Shown here piece by piece: positions 17,677-27,300 of a stretch of DNA of 64,000 nt. Position 1 is the first letter of the stretch. Every line of letters begins with the position of its first letter. The notes beneath the pieces are model-generated. The model had not been told where the DNA came from, made no database searches, and saw nothing but the letters and a program-made list of their open reading frames with translations. Both the position numbers and the translations under genes were made by a program. Source of the stretch: Archaeoglobales archaeon (GTDB lineage Archaea > Halobacteriota > Archaeoglobi > Archaeoglobales > Archaeoglobaceae); the NCBI GenBank assembly GCA_030055595.1, contig JASFYH010000004.1:1-64000 (forward strand). Direction: 5' to 3'.

Positions 17677-19170
17677 TCACTTTTTGCTTCCAAGCCCAAT
17701 TCTTCCAGAAATTAGCCCAAGAATGAGCAAAATTGAGCCAAGCCAAACCAGTGAGATCAGTGGAACTCGATAAAATTCAAGCTCCACAAAGCTTTGACTA
17801 ACTCTGTTCATTGCAAAGTAGTAGTCGATGAAAGGATTGCTAATTATGTAAACCTTTGAGATCGTTGACTGGGGATAGATATGCATTTCAGGTTCAATTT
17901 CGCCCAAGGAGCTCAGAATTTCCGCCTTTATTATTGTCTTTTCGGGTGTTCTATAACTGCTCACATTCTGTAGATAAAAACTGATTTTATCGCTTCTACC
18001 CTCCGGACTCAAAACTACTGTCTCCTTTTGCTCAAAAAACCAAACTGAATTGGCTCCGATAAACAGCAGTAGCACTCCAATGTGTATCAATTTTCTTCTC
18101 GAAGCTTTAAGCTTGTAGAGAGCCATTAAAGCGGTCGCAAAGAATATGGGTGTAAAGGTAATTAGATAATAACTTCTATCAACGTTTCTGAAAAGATTCG
18201 CTATCGTGCCGAGCATAACGACTACGATCATCGCTCCGAAAAGCAGAGACGTGTAGCAGTTGTCCTTGATCTCCCATTTTCTTAAAAGTGGCAAAGCACA
18301 GGCAAGAAGCAAAAATAGGTAAATCCAGCCAATTGGATCTTCGCCAAAGGAGTGCACAGAACTTAGAATTCCACTCCTCGTTATGAATGCGGTAAATGCT
18401 ACAAAGATCATCGCAAGGTATGCAAAGAGTTCTCTGCCCTTATTTGTGTGCATGTAAGCGGTAAGAGCAAGCCAAGGAAGAAGTGAGGCGTTCTCAACAG
18501 GGTCCCATCCCCAGAACCCGCCCCAGCCAAGCGTTCTGTAAGCCCACCATCCGCCAAGCACTATGCCAGCACTAAGAAAAGCCCAGGCAATTCTAACGGT
18601 TTTTCTTTGCTCTATTCCCGCTAAATGCCCAGCATAGATGCAAACAACGAGAGCATAACCAAAGAAGACAAGCGGAGGATGAATGATCATTTCTGGAGTT
18701 CTGAGCAAAGGATTCATTCCCACTCCGTTGGAAGGATTGAAGTCGAGCACTTGGAAGGGATTTGAAAAAAGGCTCAGAATCAGCAAAAAAGAAGATATAG
18801 CCATGAATATTGCAAGAGCCTTTGCCTTTTGCAAGTCCTTTTTGCCTGAGTTTACAAAGATCGAAGCAACAAGCAGATTTGCAAAGTTCCATAGGAGCAA
18901 GGAGCCTTCCTTACCAGCCCAGAGTGCGGAAAGCTTGTATTCAAAGCTCATCTCTCGCTGTGAGTATGCGTAAACGTAGTAGATCGAGAAGTTGTCGGTA
19001 ATTAGATCATGCAAAAGCAACAGCATTGAGGCAAAACAAAATGATAAAGACAAATAAAGTGCTATTTCGCCGAACTCAGCAAACTTCAGCTTTTTTGTTG
19101 CAAAAAAGAAAAATAGAGCTGATAAAGATGCAAAAATTGCTGAAAATAGCATTAATTCAAAACCAAGCAC
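17677..19170 (-). CDS. ccmF: CcmF-type haem lyase (cytochrome c biogenesis)
   Basis: This multispanning membrane protein attaches haem to apocytochrome c on the outer face of the membrane. The tryptophan-rich WWD motif (GWGGFWGWDPVENASLLPW) lies at about 215-233, and conserved His residues flank it (HPPLVFFGYA near 164). About 12 hydrophobic segments are seen. At 497 aa it is shorter than bacterial CcmF (about 650), as in other archaea. It follows ccmE directly and serves proteins like the octahaem cytochrome at 62 kb. Other ccm genes are not in the window. Confidence 0.92.
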   Translation of the reverse strand: MLGFELMLFSAIFASLSALFFFFATKKLKFAEFGEIALYLSLSFCFASMLLLLHDLITDNFSIYYVYAYSQREMSFEYKLSALWAGKEGSLLLWNFANLLVASIFVNSGKKDLQKAKALAIFMAISSFLLILSLFSNPFQVLDFNPSNGVGMNPLLRTPEMIIHPPLVFFGYALVVCIYAGHLAGIEQRKTVRIAWAFLSAGIVLGGWWAYRTLGWGGFWGWDPVENASLLPWLALTAYMHTNKGRELFAYLAMIFVAFTAFITRSGILSSVHSFGEDPIGWIYLFLLLACALPLLRKWEIKDNCYTSLLFGAMIVVVMLGTIANLFRNVDRSYYLITFTPIFFATALMALYKLKASRRKLIHIGVLLLFIGANSVWFFEQKETVVLSPEGRSDKISFYLQNVSSYRTPEKTIIKAEILSSLGEIEPEMHIYPQSTISKVYIISNPFIDYYFAMNRVSQSFVELEFYRVPLISLVWLGSILLILGLISGRIGLGSKK

Positions 19171-19500
19171 TCAACCACCCTTGTATTCGGTGTGGCACTT
19201 GCTTAGAACTTCTTTAACATAAAAAGTCCCGTCTTTCCAGTCCCCTGTTGCGATGACTTCTTCGCCCGCGATTTTGCCCTCGTAAACCGCTTTGATCTTT
19301 GCCTTTTCGTCGATAATATAGAAGTGAGTCATGCCATCTTCGTAACTGATGCTCTCTACCCTTCCGCTAACAACGATGTTATCTGCATTTCCCATAGTCA
19401 GCAGATCAGAAGGGGTTAGCGAAGAAGACACACTGTGGTAAAGCGTAAATATTGCAAATCCCGCAAATGCGATCAGGAGTATCAGTGCAATTCTTGGCAT
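19171..19500 (-). CDS. ccmE: CcmE haem chaperone, cysteine (CxxxY) variant
   Basis: This 109-residue membrane-anchored OB-fold protein has an N-terminal helix at 4-22, then a beta barrel (VVSGRVESISYEDG, VIATGDWKDGTFYVKEV). The C-terminal motif is CHTEY, with Cys102 and Tyr106. Bacterial CcmE binds haem through His in HxxxY; a CxxxY form is established for archaea and sulfate reducers. It hands haem to CcmF, encoded next door with adjacent start and stop. Confidence 0.9.
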   Translation of the reverse strand: MPRIALILLIAFAGFAIFTLYHSVSSSLTPSDLLTMGNADNIVVSGRVESISYEDGMTHFYIIDEKAKIKAVYEGKIAGEEVIATGDWKDGTFYVKEVLSKCHTEYKGG

Positions 19501-19518
19501 GCGAAAAGTAGTAGGGAG

Positions 19519-19530
19519 ATTATAAAGATT
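19519..19530 (-). promoter_or_regulatory. TATA-like box for ccmE-ccmF unit
   Basis: The minus strand reads AATCTTTATAATC, centred about 24 nt before the ccmE ATG at 19500. No Shine-Dalgarno lies between, which suggests a leaderless start. Confidence 0.45.
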
Positions 19531-19554
19531 TTTGGAATAAAAAATTAATTAAGT

Positions 19555-20460
19555 TCAGCCAAACTGCTTGAGAATGTCTCGCAGATAGATCTTGTGCTGT
19601 CCAAGCTTTCCGTCATAGTTACCCGCTGAAAGCTTCAAAACCCCAGTGATTTTGCTCGCAACGTCAAGGCAGATGAACATCGCCTTCTTTACCGCCTCGA
19701 GATTTACTCCATTGATCACGATTTCTGGAATCGACTTTACACCTTCTGGAACCTTCGAATCTGGGATCTTGCCCTTAAGCGTCGGGCAGAAGTAGTGGTT
19801 CGTAGTTGGACCGATCTCGGGGAACTTCGTTTCTGGCTTGCTTCCAGCGGAGCATATGTCAAAGGAAGTTATGACGCCATCAAGCTGTTTCAAAGCCTCA
19901 ACACAAGCTTCACCCGCTTCGAGAGCTGAAGACTCGCTGTCGCAGAAAAGCCATATATTGCCACCGGCAATTCCGTTTGCGTAGCCGATGTAGCGCTCGA
20001 TCACGAATTCGCCGAACATGATTGGCACAACTATTACCTTTCTTCCCCATCTCTCCTCTTCCCATTCGTAGCCATCACCACATCTGCCTACGTTGAGCTC
20101 AGCATCAAACTTAGTTTCGCTATCAGTCGCATTGAAAACCCTTGTTGTCGGCACGACGAGAATTCCCTGTCTAAGCCTTTTGCTCATTTCTCTCATAAGC
20201 ACATCCATGAACTTCTTCGACTTCTGAACCCAGACTTGGCAGATTGCTCCGACTCTTCCATCTGGGGTCTCACTGGGAGAAAGCCATTTCTCTATACCAC
20301 CCTCGGATTCTCCAAAGACTGTCGAGGGTAGAGCGGTTGCGGAATAAACAGCCCTTTCAAGAAGCCATTTATGTTTGGCTGTAACTATAAATCTCGAGTA
20401 TATGCCATCGAAAGCTTCGCAGTATGTGTCCTCAACCGGAATTCCATTAATTTCGAGCAT
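19555..20460 (-). CDS. ftr: Formylmethanofuran:tetrahydromethanopterin formyltransferase
   Basis: Ftr moves the formyl group between methanofuran and tetrahydromethanopterin in the C1 pathway, which runs oxidatively in sulfate-reducing Archaeoglobus. Conserved blocks are LEINGIPVEDTYCEAF at the start, ETPDGRVGA, GIAGGNIWL and VLKLSAGNYDGKLGQHKI at the end. ATG 20460 is chosen because it starts the conserved block and has GATTTTAAAG 26 nt upstream. Upstream starts at 20478 and 20505 exist. Length 301-302 aa matches the family. Confidence 0.95.
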   Translation of the reverse strand: MLEINGIPVEDTYCEAFDGIYSRFIVTAKHKWLLERAVYSATALPSTVFGESEGGIEKWLSPSETPDGRVGAICQVWVQKSKKFMDVLMREMSKRLRQGILVVPTTRVFNATDSETKFDAELNVGRCGDGYEWEEERWGRKVIVVPIMFGEFVIERYIGYANGIAGGNIWLFCDSESSALEAGEACVEALKQLDGVITSFDICSAGSKPETKFPEIGPTTNHYFCPTLKGKIPDSKVPEGVKSIPEIVINGVNLEAVKKAMFICLDVASKITGVLKLSAGNYDGKLGQHKIYLRDILKQFG

Positions 20461-20536
20461 ATCTCTGGAATTGCCCATAGCTTTAAAATCTTTTTGAAGA
20501 TCCAAAATTTCTTATAACCTGCAACATATCTTGGTT

Positions 20537-20797
20537 ATGCTGATACATGTGAGAATTCTGATCTTCGCAATTGCATTGGCTTTAGGCATTTTAAGCCTCA
20601 TAACTGGCTTAATACTTTACTTCTGGCCACATGGTCCAAGATCGGGACAGCTCATAATTTTTGGCATGACAAAATTGGGATGGAGCGAACTCCACACCTA
20701 CGCTTCGATTTTGGCTCTTATCGTGATTTTAGTTCACCTGATAGTGAATCGCACTTCTATCAGGCTCTACTTCAGATATTTAAGGGGACAATGCTAA
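20537..20797 (+). CDS. Small membrane protein, DUF4405-like (cytochrome b-type helices)
   Basis: The 86-residue protein has two membrane helices (about 6-29 and 56-75). A His at the start of the second helix (LHTYASILALIVILVHLIVN) is spaced 14 residues from another, a pattern that may ligate haem as in DUF4405 and cytochrome b561-like proteins. A TATA-like TCTTATAACC lies 23 nt before ATG 20537, favouring this over TTG 20531. Divergent from ftr. Function is unknown. Confidence 0.65.
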   Translation: MLIHVRILIFAIALALGILSLITGLILYFWPHGPRSGQLIIFGMTKLGWSELHTYASILALIVILVHLIVNRTSIRLYFRYLRGQC

Positions 20798-20827
20798 GTT
20801 TTTTAACTTCTAAAGCGATTTTTTGAT

Positions 20828-21097
20828 GTGAAGGTTCGAATAGAGTTTTACGCAACCCTGAGGGAGAGATTTGGAAAAAGCATAGAAGTTGAGTGCAACG
20901 GCACACTGAGAGATGCGTTCTTATCAGCTTCTAAGATCCTTGGTGAGGAATTTCTGAAAGAAGTTTTTGACGAAAATGGTTCCTACAGATTTGACAGGAT
21001 CATTACCGTCAATGGAAGGAACATTAAAGATGAGCTAATCGAAAACCTTAAAGAGGGGGACAGAATCGCGGTCTTTCCCCCAGTGGCGGGCGGATGA
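20828..21097 (+). CDS. MoaD/ThiS-family ubiquitin-like sulfur carrier
   Basis: The 89-residue beta-grasp protein has the typical start VRIEFYATLRERFG and ends in the diglycine FPPVAGG, which becomes a thiocarboxylate. It probably provides sulfur for molybdopterin/tungstopterin synthesis; some archaeal members are also protein modifiers (SAMPs). The start is GTG at 20828. The stop overlaps the start of the radical SAM gene by 4 nt, so the two are translated together. Confidence 0.9.
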   Translation: MKVRIEFYATLRERFGKSIEVECNGTLRDAFLSASKILGEEFLKEVFDENGSYRFDRIITVNGRNIKDELIENLKEGDRIAVFPPVAGG

Positions 21098-22185
21098 TCC
21101 AAAAACTACAGCTTGAGCTCACAACAAAGTGCAATCTGAGCTGTGAATACTGTTTGAAACCACCACTTGTTTCTGAGCTCGATAAAAATGCTGTAGAGAA
21201 GCTAAGCGGTGTTGCAAAGAAGTTCGTGCTATATGGCTATGGCGAGCCTTTGCTTCATGAAAAAATACTGCACTTTGTCAAGGCTCTCGAGGGGGAAATT
21301 GTTGTTAGCACAAACGGCATGGTCGATGAGAACTTCTACGAAGTCGCAGAACTTGTCGATGTATTTGGAATCTCGCTTGATGTCAACAATGCATTGAGAC
21401 ATGGAATGGAGCTGAGCAAGATCTTTCGAAAGCTTGAAAATTTAAAAGGAGAGGCAATAGCTCAGATCGTTTTAACGCAAGATAATCTACCTAATTTTCC
21501 AGAGCTTGCTCAGAGACTTGCTGAAAGAGGACTTGATATAATGGCTACGAATTTAATCGCTCCAAATTCCGAAATTTACTCAAAGGCTTTATACTTCGAA
21601 GGCTCAAGGGCTAATGCGGATTTCCTGCATGTTGATGAGGATTTTGTTTTAAAGATCCTCAAAGCCCGAAAGTCGGAGCCTGAGGAATTGAAGATGAGCA
21701 GTAAAGTAAATTTCTGTGCTTTGCTCGAAGCAAAAGACAGAGTTCAGAGGGCAAAAAAGAGCGAAGAGATAATCGAAAAAGTCGAAGAACTTGCAAAAAG
21801 CTATGGTGTGGACTTTGTTAAACCGAAATTCTTTGGAGAAGCGGACCAGCGAGATTGCCCTTATAAAGATTCTCTATTTGTAAGGGCGGATGCTAAGATT
21901 TCTCCTTGTATGCCATTTGCCTACACTCACAACGAGTTTGTCAACAGAAGGTCTATTGTTATTCGAGAGCATATTCTTGGAAACCTGAGTGAAGAAATTG
22001 ACAAGATCGTTGAAATAAAAAGCAAATTTGAAAAGCTTCGCAAAGAGATGGATTTTCCTTGGTGTGGAGACTGCGGGCACGTTGCGGGTTGCTGGTTCCT
22101 TGAAAATGGGATGGATTGTTATGCAAATAAACCTTCCTGCTCCAATTGTCTTTACAGTGCTGGCATAGCTAAATGCCTGATTTAG
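21094..22185 (+). CDS. Radical SAM/SPASM protein, probable tungstoenzyme maturase
   Basis: The N-terminal cluster motif is TTKCNLSCEYC (Cys13, Cys17, Cys20) with YGYGEPLLH and VSTNGMVD for SAM binding. The C-terminal part has many cysteines (CPYKDS, SPCMPF, CGDCGHVAGC, CYANKPSCSNC) of SPASM type for auxiliary clusters. Pairing with a MoaD-like gene resembles the radical SAM maturases next to tungsten aldehyde oxidoreductases. No such oxidoreductase is here; instead a tungsten-type formylmethanofuran dehydrogenase pair follows. The role is inferred from context. Confidence 0.8.
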   Translation: MIQKLQLELTTKCNLSCEYCLKPPLVSELDKNAVEKLSGVAKKFVLYGYGEPLLHEKILHFVKALEGEIVVSTNGMVDENFYEVAELVDVFGISLDVNNALRHGMELSKIFRKLENLKGEAIAQIVLTQDNLPNFPELAQRLAERGLDIMATNLIAPNSEIYSKALYFEGSRANADFLHVDEDFVLKILKARKSEPEELKMSSKVNFCALLEAKDRVQRAKKSEEIIEKVEELAKSYGVDFVKPKFFGEADQRDCPYKDSLFVRADAKISPCMPFAYTHNEFVNRRSIVIREHILGNLSEEIDKIVEIKSKFEKLRKEMDFPWCGDCGHVAGCWFLENGMDCYANKPSCSNCLYSAGIAKCLI

Positions 22186-22227
22186 AAAAACTTAGAAAAA
22201 TTTTTTAGGAAGAGAGCAACTTTTTTT

Positions 22228-22698
22228 ATGCCTTTAACTCCAATGGAAGTTTACAAGCTTTTGCCAAAAACCAACTGCAAGAAATGTGGCGAGCAAACAT
22301 GTATGAGCTTCGCCTTCAAGCTCATCAACAGAGAAAAGAAGCTTGAAGACTGCAAACCACTATTCGAGGATAAAAAATACGAAGTTCAGCTTAAAAAACT
22401 TCAAGAACTCGTTAAGCCCCTTGCTGAAGCTACAGAGACAGGTTTGATCGTAAAAAGCGAAAACTGCAACGGCTGTGGAAACTGCATCGTCGTTTGCCCA
22501 GTTCACGTTGAAAAGGATCCCTATGGAGCGGGCATTGGCAAAGGCATTACGATCAAGGATCCGATCTACCGCATTGAAAATGGCAAACTTGTGATCATGA
22601 ACATGCACGCATGCAGAAGATATGGTAAAAGCAGAATTCTCTGCATCGTTTGCAGGGAGAACTGCCCAACAGATGCGATCAGCTTTCTGGAGGGATGA
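22228..22698 (+). CDS. Iron-sulfur protein with FeS (CODH/RnfB-type) and 2[4Fe-4S] ferredoxin domains
   Basis: Residues 13-42 hold the FeS domain: TNCKKCGEQTCMSFA with Cys17, 20, 25 and 42, as in acetyl-CoA synthase gamma subunits and RnfB. Residues 80-90 (CNGCGNCIVVCP) bind one 4Fe-4S cluster. Cys129, Cys139, Cys142 and Cys146 (CIVCRENCP) bind a second. It probably passes electrons for the formylmethanofuran dehydrogenase encoded directly downstream (4-nt region of overlap with the first possible fwdB start). Confidence 0.85.
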   Translation: MPLTPMEVYKLLPKTNCKKCGEQTCMSFAFKLINREKKLEDCKPLFEDKKYEVQLKKLQELVKPLAEATETGLIVKSENCNGCGNCIVVCPVHVEKDPYGAGIGKGITIKDPIYRIENGKLVIMNMHACRRYGKSRILCIVCRENCPTDAISFLEG

Positions 22699-22700
22699 AG

Positions 22701-23891
22701 ATGATCTGCACCGCATGTTCTTGCCTTTGCGATGACGTTGAGCTTGTAGACGGAAAGGTGCTCCATGCATGCGAGAGAGGCTACAAGCACATATCACGCT
22801 ATAAAGAGCAGAGATCGAAGCCATTGGTTAATGGAAAAGAGGTGGATCTCGACAAAGCCATAGAGAGTGCAATTGAACTGCTAAAGTCCGCAAAAAGTCC
22901 CGCAATTTATGGGCTTGACACTTCAACAGTCGAAGCCCAGAGACTTGCGATTGAAATAGCGAAGAAGTTGAACTGCTACATCGACGACAACTCCTCGTTC
23001 TGCCTTGGAGAATTCGTTGAAGCAATTCTAAGGAAAGAGCTCCCGAGTGCAACGCTTGATGAGGTTAGAGACAAAGCTTACGTCATGATCTATTGGGGGG
23101 CAAATCCCTATCACAGCCTACCGAGGCACATGTCCCGCTATACCTATTACCCAAGGGGTGCCAAAAGGCAGAGAGGCTATGACGAGGATCGCTATCTCGT
23201 TGTTGTCGATCTTAGAAGAACAGAGACCGCAAAGCTTGCAAAGAAGAATGCAAGATTTATTCAGGTTCAAAACGATCTTGAGCTTATTGAATCATTTAAC
23301 AAAGCCTTAGAAGGCAAGGCGGGTAAATATGAAGTTGCAAGCATTCTAAGAGAAATGAAGAAAGCGGACTTCAACGTCGTATTTGGTGGGCTTGGTCTTA
23401 AATACGGGCTAAAAAATAACTTTAAGGCTTTTATAGAGCTTATTAGAAAAATAAACGAATTTGCTCCGCTCTACTTTATTCCAGCGGGCTTTCATGCGAA
23501 CATGCGTGGATTTAATGAGACCCTTTTTGAGGCGGTTGGAGCGGTGAACAAGTTCAGCTTCTCTTCTGCAAATTCATCGCCAGAATTTGCATTCACAGAG
23601 CTTTTGAAAAGCGAGAAGATCGACACCGCACTCATTGTTGGCACAGATCCAATCGCTTCTTTGCCCTACGAGGTTTCGAGCAAGCTTGCAAAAGTCAATA
23701 AGATCGTTTTTGATCCTCGCTTCTCCTTGACTGCCAGAGTTTCTGAAGTTGTTCTGCCGTCCGCATTTTCTGGGATCGAATGCGGTGGCGAAATGGTAAG
23801 AAGTGATGGTGTAAGGATCAAATTGTCCCCAATTGCTAAAGCTGAAGTTGATGATGTTTACGTGCTTAAAAGAATTCTGGAGGGATTGTGA
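22701..23891 (+). CDS. fwdB: Formylmethanofuran dehydrogenase subunit B
   Basis: FwdB is the catalytic tungsten- or molybdenum-pterin subunit that reduces CO2 or oxidises formyl-methanofuran. The N-terminal cluster motif has Cys3, Cys6, Cys10 and Cys24. NSSFCLGE gives Cys101, the expected metal ligand; other FwdB may have selenocysteine there. The C-terminal DMSO-reductase-type fold includes GTDPIAS and VVLPSAFSGIECGGEMVRSD. ATG 22701 is preferred over 22695 because GGAGGG lies at the better distance. Subunits A and C are not in the window. Confidence 0.92.
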   Translation: MICTACSCLCDDVELVDGKVLHACERGYKHISRYKEQRSKPLVNGKEVDLDKAIESAIELLKSAKSPAIYGLDTSTVEAQRLAIEIAKKLNCYIDDNSSFCLGEFVEAILRKELPSATLDEVRDKAYVMIYWGANPYHSLPRHMSRYTYYPRGAKRQRGYDEDRYLVVVDLRRTETAKLAKKNARFIQVQNDLELIESFNKALEGKAGKYEVASILREMKKADFNVVFGGLGLKYGLKNNFKAFIELIRKINEFAPLYFIPAGFHANMRGFNETLFEAVGAVNKFSFSSANSSPEFAFTELLKSEKIDTALIVGTDPIASLPYEVSSKLAKVNKIVFDPRFSLTARVSEVVLPSAFSGIECGGEMVRSDGVRIKLSPIAKAEVDDVYVLKRILEGL

Positions 23892-24238
23892 TGATCCGTT
23901 TAACAAAGCTGATGAAGTTCGAGGCTAACATAGTTATTGCAAGACTCTCGCAGGAGAGCAAGAAAGCAACGATCTATCTACATCCTGAATTTGCAAAGAG
24001 AAGTGGAATAAATGAAGGCGACGTGGTGAGCGTTGCAAGAGCGGGCAAAGAGTTAAAATTCAGAGTAAAGTTTCTTGAAACCGCTCCAGAAAACGGTGGG
24101 ATCATTCCGAACTCGATTTTTGCAAACTATCTGAGCGACTTTGGAAACTTCAAGAGTTTTAAGGTAGATATAGAGTTGGGTGAGGGCAATGAGAGCATAG
24201 AGGAGGAGGTAATAAGTATTATCATGCAAAAGAAGTGA
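23891..24238 (+). CDS. fwdD: Formylmethanofuran dehydrogenase subunit D
   Basis: The 115-residue subunit has the molybdopterin-dinucleotide-binding barrel (ATIYLHPEFAKRSGINEGD, then VVSVARAGKELKFRV), normally the C-terminal domain of larger oxidoreductases. The ATG at 23891 shares its A with the fwdB TGA and has GGAGGG upstream; a GTG at 23888 is also in frame. FwdD complements FwdB in the same complex. Confidence 0.92.
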   Translation: MIRLTKLMKFEANIVIARLSQESKKATIYLHPEFAKRSGINEGDVVSVARAGKELKFRVKFLETAPENGGIIPNSIFANYLSDFGNFKSFKVDIELGEGNESIEEEVISIIMQKK

Positions 24239-24292
24239 AGCTGTGGCGAAAAATAAAAAAAGGAGATGATAAACGCTCTACTGTGCAAAAAG

Positions 24293-24303
24293 CTTTATTT
24301 ATT
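24293..24303 (+). promoter_or_regulatory. TATA-like box for PolD large subunit
   Basis: CTTTATTTATT is centred about 23 nt before ATG 24321 with no Shine-Dalgarno between, which is consistent with a leaderless message. Confidence 0.4.
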
Positions 24304-24320
24304 CATGCTAAATTTCATCC

Positions 24321-27300
24321 ATGGATGCTACCCTCGACAAGTTTTTCCCTCTTTACGACAAAGAGCCAGATAACGATTATTGTGCTGTTGAAAGCATAAA
24401 GGAATACCACAAAATGTTAAGCGAGAAACTTGAAGAAGCCTATAAGATCGCTGAGATTGCAAGAGCCAAAGCTCTTGATCCTGAGCCAAAAGTCGAGATT
24501 TTAATTGCAAAAGACATGGCTGAGAGAGTTGAGAAGCTAATAGGGCTTAATGGTGTTTCTAAAAGAATCAAGGAGCTTGAAGAAGGGGGAATGGAAAGGG
24601 ACAAGATCTGCTTTAGGATCTCTGATGAGATCGTCGAGGGAAAATTTGGTAAAATGGACTATTTAGAGGCAATAGATAAAGCCATAAGGACTGCTGTTGC
24701 TATAATGACTGAAGGAGTCGTTGCTGCACCAATTGAAGGGATTGCAAAGGTTTCAATTGACAAAAACAACGATGGGAGCAATTTTTTGAAGGTTTACTAC
24801 GCTGGACCAATAAGAAGCGCTGGAGGGACTGCACAGGTAATTTCTGTTCTTATCGCAGACTACGTTCGCAGGAAAGTTGGCTTAGGAAGATACATTCCAA
24901 CTGAAGAGGAGATCCTCAGGTATTGCGAGGAGATCCAGCTTTACAAAAAGGTTGCCAATTTGCAGTATCTGCCGAGCGATGACGAAATTAGGCTGATCGT
25001 CTCTAACTGCCCGATCTGCATAGATGGTGAGCCTACCGAAGATGCGGAAGTTTCAGGCTACAGAAATCTGCCGAGAGTTGAAACAAACAGAGTCAGGGGA
25101 GGGATGGCTTTAATAATAGCGGAAGGAATAGCCCTGAAAGCTCCGAAGCTCAAGAAGATGGTTGATGCACTGAAGATCGATGGCTGGGAGTGGCTTGATA
25201 AGCTGATCAAGAAAGATACTGAGGAGGAAATCGATGTGAAGCCTCGAAGTAAGTATTTGTCAGATCTTGTTGCAGGAAGACCTGTATTGAGTCATCCTTC
25301 TAGAAAGGGTGGCTTTAGGTTAAGATATGGCAGAGCAAGAAACTCTGGTTTGGCAACAGTAGGAATCAATCCCGCAACTATGGTCTTAATCGACTTCGTA
25401 GCCATAGGAACTCAGTTGAAAATTGAAAGACCGGGTAAAGCGGGGGCGGTTGTGCCGGTAACTACGATCGAAGGCCCTACTGTAAGGCTGAAAAATGGAG
25501 ACGTTGTTAAGATACGCAGTGTCAAAGAAGCACTTGAATTGAAGAATGAAGTTGATAAGATCCTCGATCTCGGTGAGATCCTCATAAACTATGGCGACTT
25601 TCTTGAAAACAATCACCCGCTCATTCCCGCTTCTTATTGCAAAGAATGGTGGACTCTTGAAACTGGGATCAAAGATCAGCAGATCGATGAGGAGACCGCA
25701 TTAAAGTTTTCCGACGAATTTGGGGTTCCAATGCATCCCGATTTCACTTATCTCTGGCACGATATCAGCATTGAGGACTTTTGCTATCTCAGAGATTTCA
25801 TAAGCTCACGTGGAAAAATTGAAGGGCAGAGAAAGAGCTGTCTCTTTTTGCCATTCGATAAAAGAGCTAAGGAGATCCTCGAGAATTTGATCGTTGAGCA
25901 CAAGGTGAGGGAGGGAATTGTCATTGAGAAATGGAAAGTTCTCGTGAGATGCCTTGGACTTGATTTCAAGCTGAGAAAACTGGGTGAGGTTCAGGGAGAA
26001 AACGTAATTGAAGCAATAAAGAACGTCTCAGGAATAACAGTTCGCATGAAGGCTCCTTCAAGGATTGGAGCAAGAATGGGGCGTCCTGAGAAGGCTAAGG
26101 AAAGGAAGATGAGCCCTCCGCCACACTTGCTATTTCCCGTTAGCTTTGCTGGGGGAAAAAGAAGAGATGTAAAAAGTGCTCTGGATCACAAAAACGGCTA
26201 TAATTCTGCAAAAGGTTTGATAGAGGTCGAAGTAGCCTTAAGAAGGTGCAAAGTTTGTGGTAAAGAGACTTTTTGGCTCAAATGCGAATGTGGTGGTGAA
26301 ACAGAGCAGATCTACTACTGTCCAAAGTGCAGAATTAAAAGCGAGTCTGAGTTTTGCAAAAAGTGCGGAAGCGAGGCAAGAGGATACATGAAAAGGACTG
26401 TTGATATAAAGGCTCTCTACGACAATGCAATAAAAAATCTCGGCGAGCACGATGATCTTGAAATAGTTAAGGGCGTAATAGGGCTTACTTCTAAAAATAA
26501 AGTTCCAGAGAGAGTTGAAAAGGGGATCTTAAGGGCAAAACATGGCGTTTATGTCTTCAAAGACGGGACGATCAGATACGACATGACAGATCTGCCCTTG
26601 ACACACTTCAAACCCAAAGAGGTAGGTGTGAGCGTTGAGAAGCTAAGGGAGCTGGGGTATACGAGAGACTACTTGGGTGTTGAACTTAAAAACGAGGATC
26701 AGATCTTAGAGTTGAAGCCACAGGATATAGTCATCTCGAAATACTGCGCGGAATACCTTGTAAAGGTGGCAAAGTTCATTGACGATCTTCTGGCTAAGTT
26801 CTACAAGCTTGAGCCATTCTACAATATAGAAAAGCCAGAAGACCTTATAGGGCACTTGGTTATTGGCTTGGCTCCACATACTTCTGCGGGAGTCCTTGGA
26901 AGGATCATCGGTTTCGCAGATATTTTGGGTGGTTATGCTCATCCATACTTCCATGCAGCAAAGCGAAGAAATTGCGATGGCGACGAAGATTGCGTGATGC
27001 TCCTACTTGATGGTTTGTTAAACTTTTCAAGGCATTTCCTGCCAGAAAAGCGTGGGGGACAGATGGATGCTCCTCTTGTGCTTACAGTGATCGTTGATCC
27101 AAGGGAAGTCGATAAAGAAGTCCACAACATGGACGTTGTTTCTCACTATCCATTGGAGTTTTATAAGGCAACACTTGAGTTCGCAAATCCAAAGGAGTGT
27201 GAAGATCTTATAGAAAAAGTCAAGGATCGACTAAGCTCAGAAACAAGATTCTGCACACTCAAATTTACGCACGATACAGATATAGGACTTGGACTAAAAG

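Noticed and set aside
26940..27010. Possible intein in the PolD large subunit, a common site
   Set aside because: The catalytic block RRNCDGDED is uninterrupted and total length is normal. Reverse gyrase and infB also lack inteins.
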